A stretch of 64,000 bases of DNA from CAVOHU01 sp963843385 (lineage in GTDB: Bacteria > Acidobacteriota > Vicinamibacteria > Vicinamibacterales > JAKQTR01): positions 248,001 to 312,000 of the forward strand of contig CAWJJY010000005.1 in the NCBI GenBank assembly GCA_963843385.1, written 5' to 3'. The notes below the pieces were generated by a model, which was given only the letters and a program-made list of their open reading frames with translations, ran no database searches and was not told the DNA's origin. The position numbers were made by a program, and so were the translations under genes. This document shows, one piece after another, positions 8,456-16,547 of the stretch. Each line of letters opens with the position of its first letter. Position 1 is the first letter of the stretch.

Positions 8456-9556
8456 TCAGCGGCTCACCCGCGCCGTGCCACCTTTCATCACGCGCTCGAC
8501 CTCCGCACGCGTCACCATGGTCGTGTCGCCAGGCGTCGTCATCGCCAGTGCGCCGTGCGCCGCGCCGCAGTCAACCGCCCATTGCGGCCCTTTGCCGGTC
8601 AGAAAGCCGTAGATGAGCCCCGAGGCGAACGAATCGCCCCCGCCGACCCGGTCGTACACCTCGAGGTCCTCTCGCGACACGGCCTGACACCACTCGCCGC
8701 CTGCATAGCACACCGCACCCCAGTCGTTGCGTGTTGCGGTCCGCGCGTGGCGGAGCGTGGTCGCGGCGACTTGGATGTTCGGGAAGGCCGCGACGACGCG
8801 CTCGATCATCCGCCGGAAGCTGCCGACATCCAGAACCGACAGGTGCGAGTCGAGCCCCTCGACCTCGAAGCCCAGCGCCGCGGAGTAGTCCTCCTCGTTG
8901 CCGAGCATCACGTCAACCTGGCTCGCGAGTTCCCGGTTGACCTCCTGCGCGCGCTGCTGTCCGCCGATGCCCTTCCAGAGCGACGCACGGTAATTCAGAT
9001 CGTACGAAACGATGGTACCGTGCCGCCGGGCGGCGGCCATGGCTTCCTTGGCGACGAGCGGCGTGCTCTCGGAGAGCGCCGCGAAAATGCCGCCAGTGTG
9101 GAACCACCGGGCGCCATACGTGCCGAACACGGCATCCCAGTCGATCGCGCCGGGTTCGAGTTGAGAGACGGCCGTATGCCCGCGGTCCGAGCATCCGAGG
9201 GCCGCGCGGACCCCGAACCCCCGTTCCGTGAAGTTGAGCCCGTTCCGCGCGAGTCGGCCGACGCCATCGTCTGCAACCCACCGGACGCAGGATTGATCCA
9301 CGCCGCCCTGGAACATGAGGTCTTCGATCAGCCGGCCAACCGGGTTGTCGACCAGCGCGGTCACCACGGAGGTATCCAGCCCGAAGCAGCGCTTCAGCCC
9401 CCGCGCGACGTTGTACTCGCCGCCGCCCTCCCAGACGCGGAACGATCGCGTCGTCGCAATCCGTCCGTCGCCGGGATCGAGCCGCAGCATCACTTCGCCC
9501 AGGGAGACGAGATCCCATCGGCAATTCGTTTTCGGCTTGGCGACAAGCTCAGCCAT
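8456..9556 (-). CDS. kdgK: 2-keto-3-deoxygluconate kinase (PfkB family)
   Basis: A 366-aa PfkB/ribokinase-type sugar kinase. The N-terminal signature is VWEGGGEYNVARGLKR, the C-terminal signature DRVGGGDSFASG, with the catalytic Asp at about residue 308 preceding the ATP-binding stretch. It phosphorylates KDG to KDPG, the step before the aldolase encoded only 5 bp upstream (9562-10209). This pairing and the surrounding uronate genes decide the substrate; the PfkB fold alone would not. It is slightly longer than E. coli KdgK (about 310 aa), with an insert around residues 235-265. Confidence 0.9.
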   Translation of the reverse strand: MAELVAKPKTNCRWDLVSLGEVMLRLDPGDGRIATTRSFRVWEGGGEYNVARGLKRCFGLDTSVVTALVDNPVGRLIEDLMFQGGVDQSCVRWVADDGVGRLARNGLNFTERGFGVRAALGCSDRGHTAVSQLEPGAIDWDAVFGTYGARWFHTGGIFAALSESTPLVAKEAMAAARRHGTIVSYDLNYRASLWKGIGGQQRAQEVNRELASQVDVMLGNEEDYSAALGFEVEGLDSHLSVLDVGSFRRMIERVVAAFPNIQVAATTLRHARTATRNDWGAVCYAGGEWCQAVSREDLEVYDRVGGGDSFASGLIYGFLTGKGPQWAVDCGAAHGALAMTTPGDTTMVTRAEVERVMKGGTARVSR

Positions 9557-9561
9557 GGCCG

Positions 9562-10209
9562 CTACCCTTTCCGGGCCGCGCTGACATTGGCAACGATCTG
9601 GCGGGCCTTCTCGACGATGACGCGATAGCTCTCCGCTGCGATGGCCTTCGCGTCGACAAGCGCGGTGCCGACCCCGACGGCGACTGCTCCAGCCTTGATC
9701 CAGTCGCCCGCGTTCTCTACCGTGACGCCGCCGGTCGGCATCATCCGGATCTGAGGCAGCGGTCCGCGGATGTCCTTGAAGAATCCGGGGCCGAGCGCGG
9801 TCGCGGGAAACACTTTCACGATATCAGCGCCCTGTTCCCAGGCAGAGAGAATCTCGGTCGGAGTGAAGCACCCGGGCATCGCCGCGACGTCATAACGATG
9901 GCAGGCGGCGATGATCTCCGGCCTGAACACCGGCCCGACGATGAAGGCAGCCCCGGCCAGGACGGCCAGCCTGGCGGTCTCGACGTCGAGGACCGTGCCG
10001 GCGCCGACGAGGAACCCCTTCGGCAACCGGGGCGCCAGCTCGCCGATCAGGTCAAGCGCGTGCGGCACCGTCATGGTCACCTCGAGCGCCCTGACGCCGC
10101 CCTCGGCCAGCGCGTCGATGACGTTGCGAAGCTTGTCCGGTTCCTTCAGCCGAATGACGGCGACGACGCCCCCCTCCTCGATTGCACCAACGACGTCCTG
10201 TCGTCTCAT
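9562..10209 (-). CDS. eda: KDPG/KHG aldolase
   Basis: A 215-aa class I aldolase that splits 2-keto-3-deoxy-6-phosphogluconate to pyruvate and glyceraldehyde-3-phosphate. The Schiff-base lysine is K132 in IVKVFPA, the catalytic glutamate is E43 in GVRALEVTM, and the phosphate loop is PTGGV followed by GVGTAL. The ATG at 10209 gives the usual length; the frame extends further upstream without resembling the family. It is followed by kdgK 5 bp later and preceded by the SDR gene with 25 bp between them, so it is a clear operon member. Confidence 0.93.
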   Translation of the reverse strand: MRRQDVVGAIEEGGVVAVIRLKEPDKLRNVIDALAEGGVRALEVTMTVPHALDLIGELAPRLPKGFLVGAGTVLDVETARLAVLAGAAFIVGPVFRPEIIAACHRYDVAAMPGCFTPTEILSAWEQGADIVKVFPATALGPGFFKDIRGPLPQIRMMPTGGVTVENAGDWIKAGAVAVGVGTALVDAKAIAAESYRVIVEKARQIVANVSAARKG

Positions 10210-10234
10210 GCGAGCCTCGCTTCCGGCGATATCC

Positions 10235-10993
10235 TCATCTCCCCATCCAGCCGCCGTCCACCACGAGCACGTGCCCGTGAACGTAGTCGGCGGCGTGCGA
10301 CGCGAGAAAGACAACCGGCCCGCCCAGATCCTCGGGGGCGCCCCACCGGGCGGCTGGGATGCGGTCGGTGATCTGCTTGAACCTGACCGGATCTTCCACC
10401 AGCGCGCGCGTGTTGTCGGTGACCATGTAACCTGGCGCGATCGCGTTGACGTTGATGCCGCGCCCGGCCCACTCGTTCGCGAGGCTCCTGGTCAATCCCG
10501 CGACGCCGCTCTTGGCGGCCGTGTAGGCCGGCACGGTGATGCCGCCCTGATACGACAGCAGCGACGCCACGTTGATGATCTTGCCAGAGCCCTTCTTGAG
10601 CATGTGCTGCCCTGCGGCCCGGCACAGCCGGAACACCGCGCTCAGGTTGATCTCGATGACCGCGTCCCAGTCCTCGTCACCATACGAGGCGGCAGGCGCC
10701 CGCCGGATGATGCCGGCGTTGTTCACCAGGATGTCGAGGCGCCCGAGCGCATCAAGCGCTCCGGGAACGAGGCGGTCGGCCGCCGCGCGATCCGCCAGGT
10801 CGGCGCTCAGGCAGGCGGTGCGGACGGGGTACTGCTCCCGGATCGCGCGCTCGGTCGCGAGCGACGGGGCCTCACGATCGTGCAGGACCACGTCGGCGCC
10901 GGCCGCTGCCAGGGCCGTGGCCATGGCCGCGCCCAGGCCCTGGCCGGCTCCTGTGACCAGCGCCACCTGTCCATCAAGCCGAAAGAGGTCCAT
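10235..10993 (-). CDS. kduD: SDR dehydrogenase, KduD-like (2-deoxy-D-gluconate/DKII reductase)
   Basis: A 252-aa classical short-chain dehydrogenase. It has TGAGQGLG at residues 14-21 for the cofactor, NNAG, the catalytic Ser in NVASLLSYQGG, and YTAAK with the catalytic Tyr and Lys. The VASLLSYQGGITVPAYTAAKSGVAGLT run is typical of KduD, which reduces 2,5-diketo-3-deoxygluconate (DKII) to KDG. Its place between an IolB/KduI-type isomerase and the KDPG aldolase supports that role. An alternative job as a fructuronate reductase replacing the missing UxuB cannot be excluded. Confidence 0.85.
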   Translation of the reverse strand: MDLFRLDGQVALVTGAGQGLGAAMATALAAAGADVVLHDREAPSLATERAIREQYPVRTACLSADLADRAAADRLVPGALDALGRLDILVNNAGIIRRAPAASYGDEDWDAVIEINLSAVFRLCRAAGQHMLKKGSGKIINVASLLSYQGGITVPAYTAAKSGVAGLTRSLANEWAGRGINVNAIAPGYMVTDNTRALVEDPVRFKQITDRIPAARWGAPEDLGGPVVFLASHAADYVHGHVLVVDGGWMGR

Positions 10994-11068
10994 CGTCTCC
11001 TCCAGAATGCGGGTCTTCCCCTCTTGCCGTAGTCGGTCGACCGCCGCGGTGCGCAGGCGCTCTGAAGG

Positions 11069-11908
11069 CTACTTCCTGTCCGCCCGTCCCTTGTCGAGCC
11101 CGGATCCTCCGGCGGCGAACTCGGGCTGCACATTGACGACGCCGAACTGCCGGTCGATCCCCTCACGCGATGCAGCCATCATCCACAGGAATCCGATCGA
11201 GCATCCCGGTGCCGCGACGTTCGGGTGGTAGCCCTGCGGCATCAGGACCAGGTCGCCCTCGTGCACGATGCTCGCCAGTTCGGGTTCGTCCGGATTCGTG
11301 TAGACGAGTTGCACGCCGAAGGCCGGCGCCGGCATGGCGATGAAGAGGTAGGCCTCCTCGGCCAGCACGGCGTGCTCGTGCGGGGGCCACGAGGTCCAGT
11401 TTCCGGGATCGCTGAACGTGACGCCGGCCATGATGCGTCCGGCCTCGACGTTCTTGCCGAGCAGGATGTTCAGAGTGCGGCGCGATCCTGGGCCGCCCGC
11501 CTCGAAATGAAGACCGGGGTTCGTCTGAATCTCGTCGAACGACACGAAGGTGAGCGGGTAGTGCCGATCGACCGCCGCGGAGAACTCCGCGAGATCGCAG
11601 CCCTCTCCCGCGGGTCCGGACGAGACCGAGAAGGTGGCCGTGCGGGGAATGTAAAGGGCGTCGTACGGCTTCATGGAAAAGGCCGCCGCCCCGACCTTGA
11701 CCTCGGCGCGGCCCTTCAGGCACACGAGACCCGTCTCGTGGGTTCCAGGATCGACATCGACGGAAGCGTCGGTCGGACCCAGAATGATGTGACCCGCGTG
11801 CAGGTGCCGGGAGGGGCTCTTCCCGGGCTGCAGGGTGCGAGTGCGCCCCATTCGCGCATCCGTCTTCCGAAAAATGCAGGTCGCTGACTGAACGGCGGGA
11901 AGAGACAT
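11069..11908 (-). CDS. 5-deoxy-glucuronate isomerase / KduI-IolB family isomerase
   Basis: A 279-aa bicupin of the KduI/IolB family. The metal centre is visible as WPPHEH (His177, His179), a following glutamate in LAEEAYLF, and GYHP with His228. Motif details (PPHEH...EEAYLF...GDLVLMPQGYHP) are nearer to IolB than to the short E. coli KduI. The locus contains no inositol genes but does contain kduD and a KdgF-like cupin, so isomerisation of 5-keto-4-deoxyuronate (DKI to DKII) is the likely role. The ATG at 11908 has AGGAGG 10 bases upstream. It is the first gene of the minus-strand hexuronate operon, with an operator-like site at 11960. Confidence 0.8.
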   Translation of the reverse strand: MSLPAVQSATCIFRKTDARMGRTRTLQPGKSPSRHLHAGHIILGPTDASVDVDPGTHETGLVCLKGRAEVKVGAAAFSMKPYDALYIPRTATFSVSSGPAGEGCDLAEFSAAVDRHYPLTFVSFDEIQTNPGLHFEAGGPGSRRTLNILLGKNVEAGRIMAGVTFSDPGNWTSWPPHEHAVLAEEAYLFIAMPAPAFGVQLVYTNPDEPELASIVHEGDLVLMPQGYHPNVAAPGCSIGFLWMMAASREGIDRQFGVVNVQPEFAAGGSGLDKGRADRK

Positions 11909-11959
11909 CTGGCCGGCGCCTCCTGCGCCTGGTTTCCTCTCAAAGCCAACGCGTCGCAA

Positions 11960-11972
11960 CTGGTCAAGCCAC
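11960..11972. promoter_or_regulatory. operator-like palindrome CTGGTCAAGCCAC
   Basis: It matches the pattern TGGTnnnnCCA seen in front of other units of this locus and lies 52 bp before the isomerase ATG. FadR-family regulators bind short palindromes of this general TGGT/ACCA type. It is the weakest member of the set, because the GT of the GTCCA half is replaced by GC. Confidence 0.35.
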
Positions 11973-12171
11973 ATGGCCAGTCACCACTCGGCATAGACTA
12001 CTACCGGCGACACCTCCGCGCAACCATTCCGGCGGCGCGAGCGCGGCGTTCACGGGCCATTCCTGGCCAGAATGTCGAACGAATCAGCACCGACGCATCC
12101 TTGACTTGACGCATGCCGGAGTGGTATTCAAGCGGCGTACGCCGGCAGCGCGGTGGCAGACTATCGTCGAT

Positions 12172-12184
12172 GTGGTTTGTCCAC
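12172..12184. promoter_or_regulatory. operator-like palindrome GTGGTTTGTCCAC
   Basis: GTGG-N5-CCAC with the GTCCA half intact, 211 bp before the polygalacturonase start. It is nearly the same sequence as the site in front of the second regulator gene (33354). Confidence 0.45.
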
Positions 12185-12221
12185 TGGTGCCTCGAGTCAC
12201 GAGTTCGGTGACAACTAGTCC

Positions 12222-12352
12222 GGAACGCGGCGCCCGAATCGCAAGGCGCGACGACCGGGAATATCGGGAATATGCGGGGGAGAAGCAACTGGGCGATCCG
12301 GGGCCCAATGCGCGGCAGCCGCGTTGGGGTGGGACGCGGGATGCCCCGCCCG
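12222..12352. repeat. diverged copy of a dispersed repeat core
   Basis: The sequence from GGAACGCGGCGCCCG to GATGCCCCGCCCG matches, in reverse orientation, the core of the element at 55114-55279. Shared blocks include GCAAGGCGCGACGACCG and AATATCGGGAATAT. An extra stretch of about 35 bp is inserted before GACGCGGGATG. The terminal inverted repeats of the 55-kb copy are not recognisable here. It contains small hairpins such as TCGC-AAGG-CGCGA. Confidence 0.6.
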
Positions 12353-12394
12353 AAATATGTCGGCGAGCTTCTGACTCGGGACACAAGGTGAGCC

Positions 12395-13855
12395 ATGCCA
12401 TCATCTGACTCGTCCAGGCGCAATTTCCTCAAGCTGGCTGGCACAGCCGGGCTGGCGCTGTTCATCCCCGTTCCGGCGCTGGGATCCCGGAACGTCTTGG
12501 GATTGGTGAACCTCCAGGGGCTCAGCCTCGCCGGCGATCCCTGGAAGGGATCGGCCGCCATTCTTGACCGGATTTCGCCCCCGGTCTTCCCTGCCCGTGA
12601 CTTCGACATCACGTCATACGGAGCGGCGGGCAACGGCACGAAGGACTGCACCGCCGCCATCCGCGACGCGGTGGCCGCTTGCGCAAAGGCCGGCGGAGGG
12701 CGGGTCGTCGTGCCGGCCGGAATCTTCAACACGGGCGCCATTCACCTGCGGAGCCGTGTGAATCTCCATCTCAGCCAGGGCGCCACGCTGCGCTTCAGCC
12801 GCGATCCGGCCCAATACCTGCCTGTCGTGTTCACGCGGTGGGAAGGGGTGGAGCTGATGAACTACTCCCCCTTCATCTACGCGTTCGAACAGGAGAACAT
12901 CGCGGTCACCGGACCGGGAACGCTCGATGGCAACGCGGACGAAACGCACTGGTGGCCGTGGAAGGGACGGGATCCGAAGTCGACCGACGCGCCCAACCAG
13001 CTTGCGGCGCGTGCGAGGCTCATCGAGATGGCCGGCAAGGGGGTGCCGGTCGCCGGACGCGTGTTCGGCGCGGGCTCCTACCTGCGGCCGAACTTCGTGC
13101 AGCCGTACCGCTGCAAGAACGTGCTCATCGAGGGCGTGACCATCATCAACTCCCCGATGTGGGAGCTGCACCCGGTGCTGTGCTCGAATGTCACCATTCG
13201 CCACGTCACCATCAACAGCCACGGCCCGAACAACGACGGCTGCGATCCGGAATCCTGCCGGGACGTACTCATCGAAGGATGCACCTTCGACACCGGCGAC
13301 GACTGCATCGCGCTGAAGTCCGGTCGCAACGACGACGGCCGCCGGGTGAACGTCCCCATCGAGAACGTCATCATCCGCGATTGCACGATGAAGGACGGTC
13401 ACGGCGGTGTCGTGGTGGGCAGCGAGATCTCGGGGGGCGCCCGCAACATCTTCGCCGAGAAGTGCCGCATGGACAGCCCGCAACTCGACCGGGCTCTCCG
13501 GATCAAGACCAACTCGGTCCGCGGCGGCGTGACCGAGCACGTCTATATGAGAGACGTCACGATCGGGCAGGTGGCCGAGGCTGTGGTCACGATCAACTTC
13601 TTCTACGAGGAAGGCGACGCAGGCGCATTCCCTCCGGTTGTCCGGGACGTGGAAGTCAGAAACGTCACGAGCAGGAAAAGCCAGTACGCGCTGCTGCTCC
13701 GCGGCTACGCGCACGATCCCGTCACCGATGTCCGCATCGTCGACTGCACGTTCGACCAGATCGAGAAGCCCGACCTGCTCGAAGGGGTCAAGGACGTCGT
13801 CTACGTGAACACGAAGACCAACGGGCTGGTCCGCAACGAGCGAATCTCGAGGTAG
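12395..13855 (+). CDS. exported polygalacturonase, GH28
   Basis: A 486-aa enzyme with a Tat signal (SSRRNFLKLAGTAGLAL) followed by a GH28 right-handed beta-helix. Active-site motifs are in order: NNDGCD (residues 279-284), GDDC (301-304, the paired catalytic aspartates), GHGG (335-338) and RIKTN soon after. These hydrolyse alpha-1,4-galacturonan by inversion. The GYGAAG-like N-terminal SYGAAGNGTKDCTAAIRDAV segment is the usual GH28 entry. Being Tat-exported, it probably acts in the periplasm or outside the cell on homogalacturonan or rhamnogalacturonan fragments. It is transcribed alone, divergent from the isomerase operon, and shares the operator-like site at 12172. Confidence 0.92.
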   Translation: MPSSDSSRRNFLKLAGTAGLALFIPVPALGSRNVLGLVNLQGLSLAGDPWKGSAAILDRISPPVFPARDFDITSYGAAGNGTKDCTAAIRDAVAACAKAGGGRVVVPAGIFNTGAIHLRSRVNLHLSQGATLRFSRDPAQYLPVVFTRWEGVELMNYSPFIYAFEQENIAVTGPGTLDGNADETHWWPWKGRDPKSTDAPNQLAARARLIEMAGKGVPVAGRVFGAGSYLRPNFVQPYRCKNVLIEGVTIINSPMWELHPVLCSNVTIRHVTINSHGPNNDGCDPESCRDVLIEGCTFDTGDDCIALKSGRNDDGRRVNVPIENVIIRDCTMKDGHGGVVVGSEISGGARNIFAEKCRMDSPQLDRALRIKTNSVRGGVTEHVYMRDVTIGQVAEAVVTINFFYEEGDAGAFPPVVRDVEVRNVTSRKSQYALLLRGYAHDPVTDVRIVDCTFDQIEKPDLLEGVKDVVYVNTKTNGLVRNERISR

Positions 13856-14054
13856 CGGTGGGCACCGGCCCGTGCCTGCCACCTCCGGCGCCGGTCGTCC
13901 GAATCTCGCCAGCACGGTCGCTCACCGCGGCTGGCTTCCGTGCTAGTCTGGGCAAGCTCTCCGAGTTCCAGTATCAGGGGGCTCGGCAGGGCGCATCTGG
14001 AAACCGACGTCGCGAACTGTCGTGCGACACCGATCGGACCGGTGAAAGGGTTGT

Positions 14055-14483
14055 ATGCGAACATCAGCGTCGCTCGTGGCGGTATTGGTCACGCTCGGAC
14101 TGTCGGCGGGCACCGCGCTCGCGCAGCCCGGCTTGCGGGACGCCCAGGACCCGAAGAAGGACGACAAGCCGGTCTCGGTCGCCGGCAATTGGAACATGTC
14201 GGTCAACAGTTCGCAGGGACCGATGGCGGTCGGCCTGGCCTTGGCCCAGGAGGGCAAGAAGCTCACTGGAACCTTGTCGAGCCACATGGGGGAGACGACT
14301 CTCGAGGGTGAATTCGCCGACGGGAAGATCAGCTTTTCGATCACCTTCCAGGGCGACGCTGGAGCGATGCAGCTTGCCTTCGCCGGCATCCTGAAAGACG
14401 ATGGAACGCTCGAGGGCACGATATCGGGCCCGATGGGCGACATGACCTGGACAGCCGAACGCGTGAAGGCTCACCTCACCTGA
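14055..14483 (+). CDS. small secreted hypothetical protein
   Basis: A 142-aa protein with a clear signal peptide (MRTSASLVAVLVTLGLSAGTALA), then an acidic and glycine-rich beta-strand pattern. The strands repeat a G-x-L-x-G-T/E-x-x-x-G unit (KLTGTLSSHMGE, TLEGEFADGK, TLEGTISGPMGD), which suggests a small lipocalin-like barrel or beta-sandwich. Similar short exported proteins are common in acidobacterial genomes, usually without known function. Its 3' end overlaps by 8 bp the 3' end of the convergent pectate lyase gene. No function is assigned. Confidence 0.65.
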   Translation: MRTSASLVAVLVTLGLSAGTALAQPGLRDAQDPKKDDKPVSVAGNWNMSVNSSQGPMAVGLALAQEGKKLTGTLSSHMGETTLEGEFADGKISFSITFQGDAGAMQLAFAGILKDDGTLEGTISGPMGDMTWTAERVKAHLT

Positions 14484-15564
14484 CGCGCTCCCGCCAGGCC
14501 GGGTATTCCTGCGCGAGCAACCCGGCGGCGTACGGGCCGAGCCAGCTGTAGCCCGCGCGCCGCTCCGCTTCGATTTCCGAGAGGCTGTACTTCACGATGC
14601 CGTCGCGGCCGAGGTACATCGGGCGGTTCGTGCCGATCTCGTAGAAGCGGGCCCAGAGAGGCGGCGCCCCGGGGTCTGGTTCTGCGATCACGTCGCGCAG
14701 CTTCGGAAGGCCGGGAGCAGGCTTCGACACCACGCGCAGGCCCCTGACGGTGTTGTCGCGCAAGTAAGTGATCGCGCTCTCGATCGCTGAGACGATATCC
14801 GGGCCCGGCTTCTCGATCGACATCAGATACCGGACGATTTCTACGCTCTCTTTGCCGCTGACCGACGGCGGCTCATAGCTGCGGGCGCCCCGGGGCTCGA
14901 ACGTCACCGGATCCACCTGCGCGCACCACGCCGTCAGCCGGCCCTGCACCCGTACCTGCGACTTCAGAATCACGCGAAGTCCGCGATCGATCGCGGATGC
15001 CGCCTTGGCCCGCCGGGCCTGGTCCACGAACCCGTAGGGAGCGTTCGGCCCTGCGATCTCACGAAGCAGCGCCATCACGCTGATCATCGCGTTGTCGTTG
15101 AAGGTGATGAAGCGTGAGTAATTTTCACGAAGCGGGTAGTACTGGGGCCAGCCCCCGCTTGGATACTGGGCCAGGAGGAGGTAGTCGAGGCCTGAGAGGA
15201 ACGCCGTCCTGTGGCGATCGAGGCGCGCCGCGTCGAACACCCGCGCCAGGAAGCTGAGCTGCGTGTAGGTGGATCCGTTGTCGATCGTCGAATCGTTGAG
15301 ATCCTTCTCGTCGGTGACCGTCGCACGGTCGGCAGGTGACATCAACCGGGCCATCTCGACGTTCTTCGGCCAGCCGCCCGATCGGCGCTGGTAGACGAGC
15401 AGGTTGTCGGCGATCCGCGTGGCCTCTGCGCTTGCGTACCACGCGGGCGGCTGAGACAGGCAGTCTTTCCACTCGACGGCCGAGATCGGCCCCTGCGCAC
15501 CGGTCGACGCCGCGACAACCGCGACGCAGACGACCGCCGCCGACAACCTCCTGCACCACGCCAT
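14476..15564 (-). CDS. exported pectate lyase, PL10
   Basis: A 362-aa pectic acid lyase of family PL10 (PelA type), an alpha/alpha toroid that cleaves polygalacturonate by beta-elimination. Seen are the signal peptide MAWCRRLSAAVVCVAVVAAS, GGWPKN near the start, GGWPQYYPLRENYSRFITFNDNAM carrying the calcium and substrate aspartate, the ARSYEPPSVSG segment and the RFYEIGTNRPMYLGRDG terminus. The ATG at 15564 is chosen for its GGGAG five bases upstream and direct signal peptide; an ATG at 15594 is the alternative. It is the last gene of the long minus-strand pectin run. Products are unsaturated oligogalacturonates that feed the KdgF/KduI/KduD branch. Confidence 0.9.
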   Translation of the reverse strand: MAWCRRLSAAVVCVAVVAASTGAQGPISAVEWKDCLSQPPAWYASAEATRIADNLLVYQRRSGGWPKNVEMARLMSPADRATVTDEKDLNDSTIDNGSTYTQLSFLARVFDAARLDRHRTAFLSGLDYLLLAQYPSGGWPQYYPLRENYSRFITFNDNAMISVMALLREIAGPNAPYGFVDQARRAKAASAIDRGLRVILKSQVRVQGRLTAWCAQVDPVTFEPRGARSYEPPSVSGKESVEIVRYLMSIEKPGPDIVSAIESAITYLRDNTVRGLRVVSKPAPGLPKLRDVIAEPDPGAPPLWARFYEIGTNRPMYLGRDGIVKYSLSEIEAERRAGYSWLGPYAAGLLAQEYPAWRERVR

Positions 15565-15629
15565 CACCGCTCCCGGACCGGCTCCTGAATGCATGATATG
15601 GGCCTTCTGTCTCTCTAGCGTTGCGCGAC

Positions 15630-16529
15630 TCACCTGCCCGCAAGCAACGGTGCCAGGGCAGGGACGACCCGCGCCAGTTCGTCCGCCACGATCCCACCAA
15701 ACACCAGGCTGGCGGCCCTCGACAGGTGCGTCTTGTCCGGGGTCCCGTCGGCCCTGGTCACGTCGAATGCCAACGCCGCCGCCGGACCGATCCGGTCGAG
15801 CACCTCGATGCTCTTTGCGTGCAGATCGACGAGCGCCACGCCCTTCTCCGCTGCGACCTGCTGCGCGGCCGCCACGTACGGCTGCAGATCCGACTCGATC
15901 TTTCCACTCGCTCCGAAGATCCTCCTGGTAATCGACGTCACCAGGACGGGCGTCGCTCCCGCGCGCCGCGCCTCGTCGATGTAGCGGGCGAGGTTCGCTC
16001 GATAAGTCGTTCGAGGATCGGTCTCCCGATCGGGGCCCTTGCCGGGCATATCGTTGTGACCGAACTGGATCAGGATGTAGTCGGCGCGCGCCTCGAGCGC
16101 GCTGGCCCAGAGACCTTCGGCGATGAAGCTCTTCGAGCTGCGGCCGTTTTTCGCAAGGTTGATGCAATCGGCGCGATCCGCCACGCGCTCCTTGAAGCCG
16201 AGCCCCCAGCCAATCTCGTCGGTCACCGTCGAGTCTCCCACCAGCACGATGCGAACCCGCCAGGCCGGCGATGTCAGCGACCGCGAGTGGACTGGAACCG
16301 TGCTCGCAGGAGGCTGGCGTGGTCCGTCCGCTGTGATCGTGCTGAACTCGCCTGTCCCGTCCTGGGCGACGATGATGTCGGCCCGTTCACCTGCGCCGGC
16401 CATCCCTTTTGCGACAGGGGGCGACGGGCGGTCCGCCGCCGAGGCGGCAACAATCGCGGCCAGCCCGACGCACACGCAACTCCACCAAGCCAGCCATTGG
16501 AGTCGTCCGGTGCCGGGCCGTCGCGTCAT
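15630..16529 (-). CDS. rhamnogalacturonan acetylesterase (CE12) with CE8 vestige
   Basis: A 299-aa exported SGNH hydrolase. After a signal peptide (to about residue 32) the catalytic blocks are LVGDST (Ser100), NLAKNGRSSKS (block II Gly), IQFGHND (block III Asn) and DKTHLS (Asp and His). This is the CE12 rhamnogalacturonan acetylesterase pattern. Residues 50-66 read DIIVAQDGTGEFSTIT, which is how CE8 pectin methylesterase domains begin. Only this opening survives, fused straight to the CE12 domain, so a CE8 domain seems to have been lost by internal deletion. It removes acetyl groups from rhamnogalacturonan, helping the neighbouring lyases. Confidence 0.88.
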   Translation of the reverse strand: MTRRPGTGRLQWLAWWSCVCVGLAAIVAASAADRPSPPVAKGMAGAGERADIIVAQDGTGEFSTITADGPRQPPASTVPVHSRSLTSPAWRVRIVLVGDSTVTDEIGWGLGFKERVADRADCINLAKNGRSSKSFIAEGLWASALEARADYILIQFGHNDMPGKGPDRETDPRTTYRANLARYIDEARRAGATPVLVTSITRRIFGASGKIESDLQPYVAAAQQVAAEKGVALVDLHAKSIEVLDRIGPAAALAFDVTRADGTPDKTHLSRAASLVFGGIVADELARVVPALAPLLAGR

Positions 16530-16547
16530 GCCTTCTACCCCGCGCGC

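Larger units (their letters stand above)
11909..12394. other. divergent regulatory region between isomerase and polygalacturonase genes
   Basis: This 486-bp gap holds no gene of its own; short open frames in it are antisense or made of repeat sequence. It contains two operator-like palindromes (11960 and 12172). It also holds a relative of the 166-bp repeat found near 55.1 kb (12222-12352). Two direct TGGCCAG octamer-like motifs lie near 11974 and 12063. Confidence 0.7.

Noticed and set aside
12001..12408. Short open frames before the polygalacturonase gene, similar in translation to frames near 55.2 kb
   Set aside because: The similarity comes from the shared DNA repeat, not from a conserved protein.
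12614..13915. Long open frame opposite the polygalacturonase gene
   Set aside because: It is antisense to a clear GH28 gene; its translation is low-complexity Arg/Asp/His-rich sequence typical of high-GC shadow frames.
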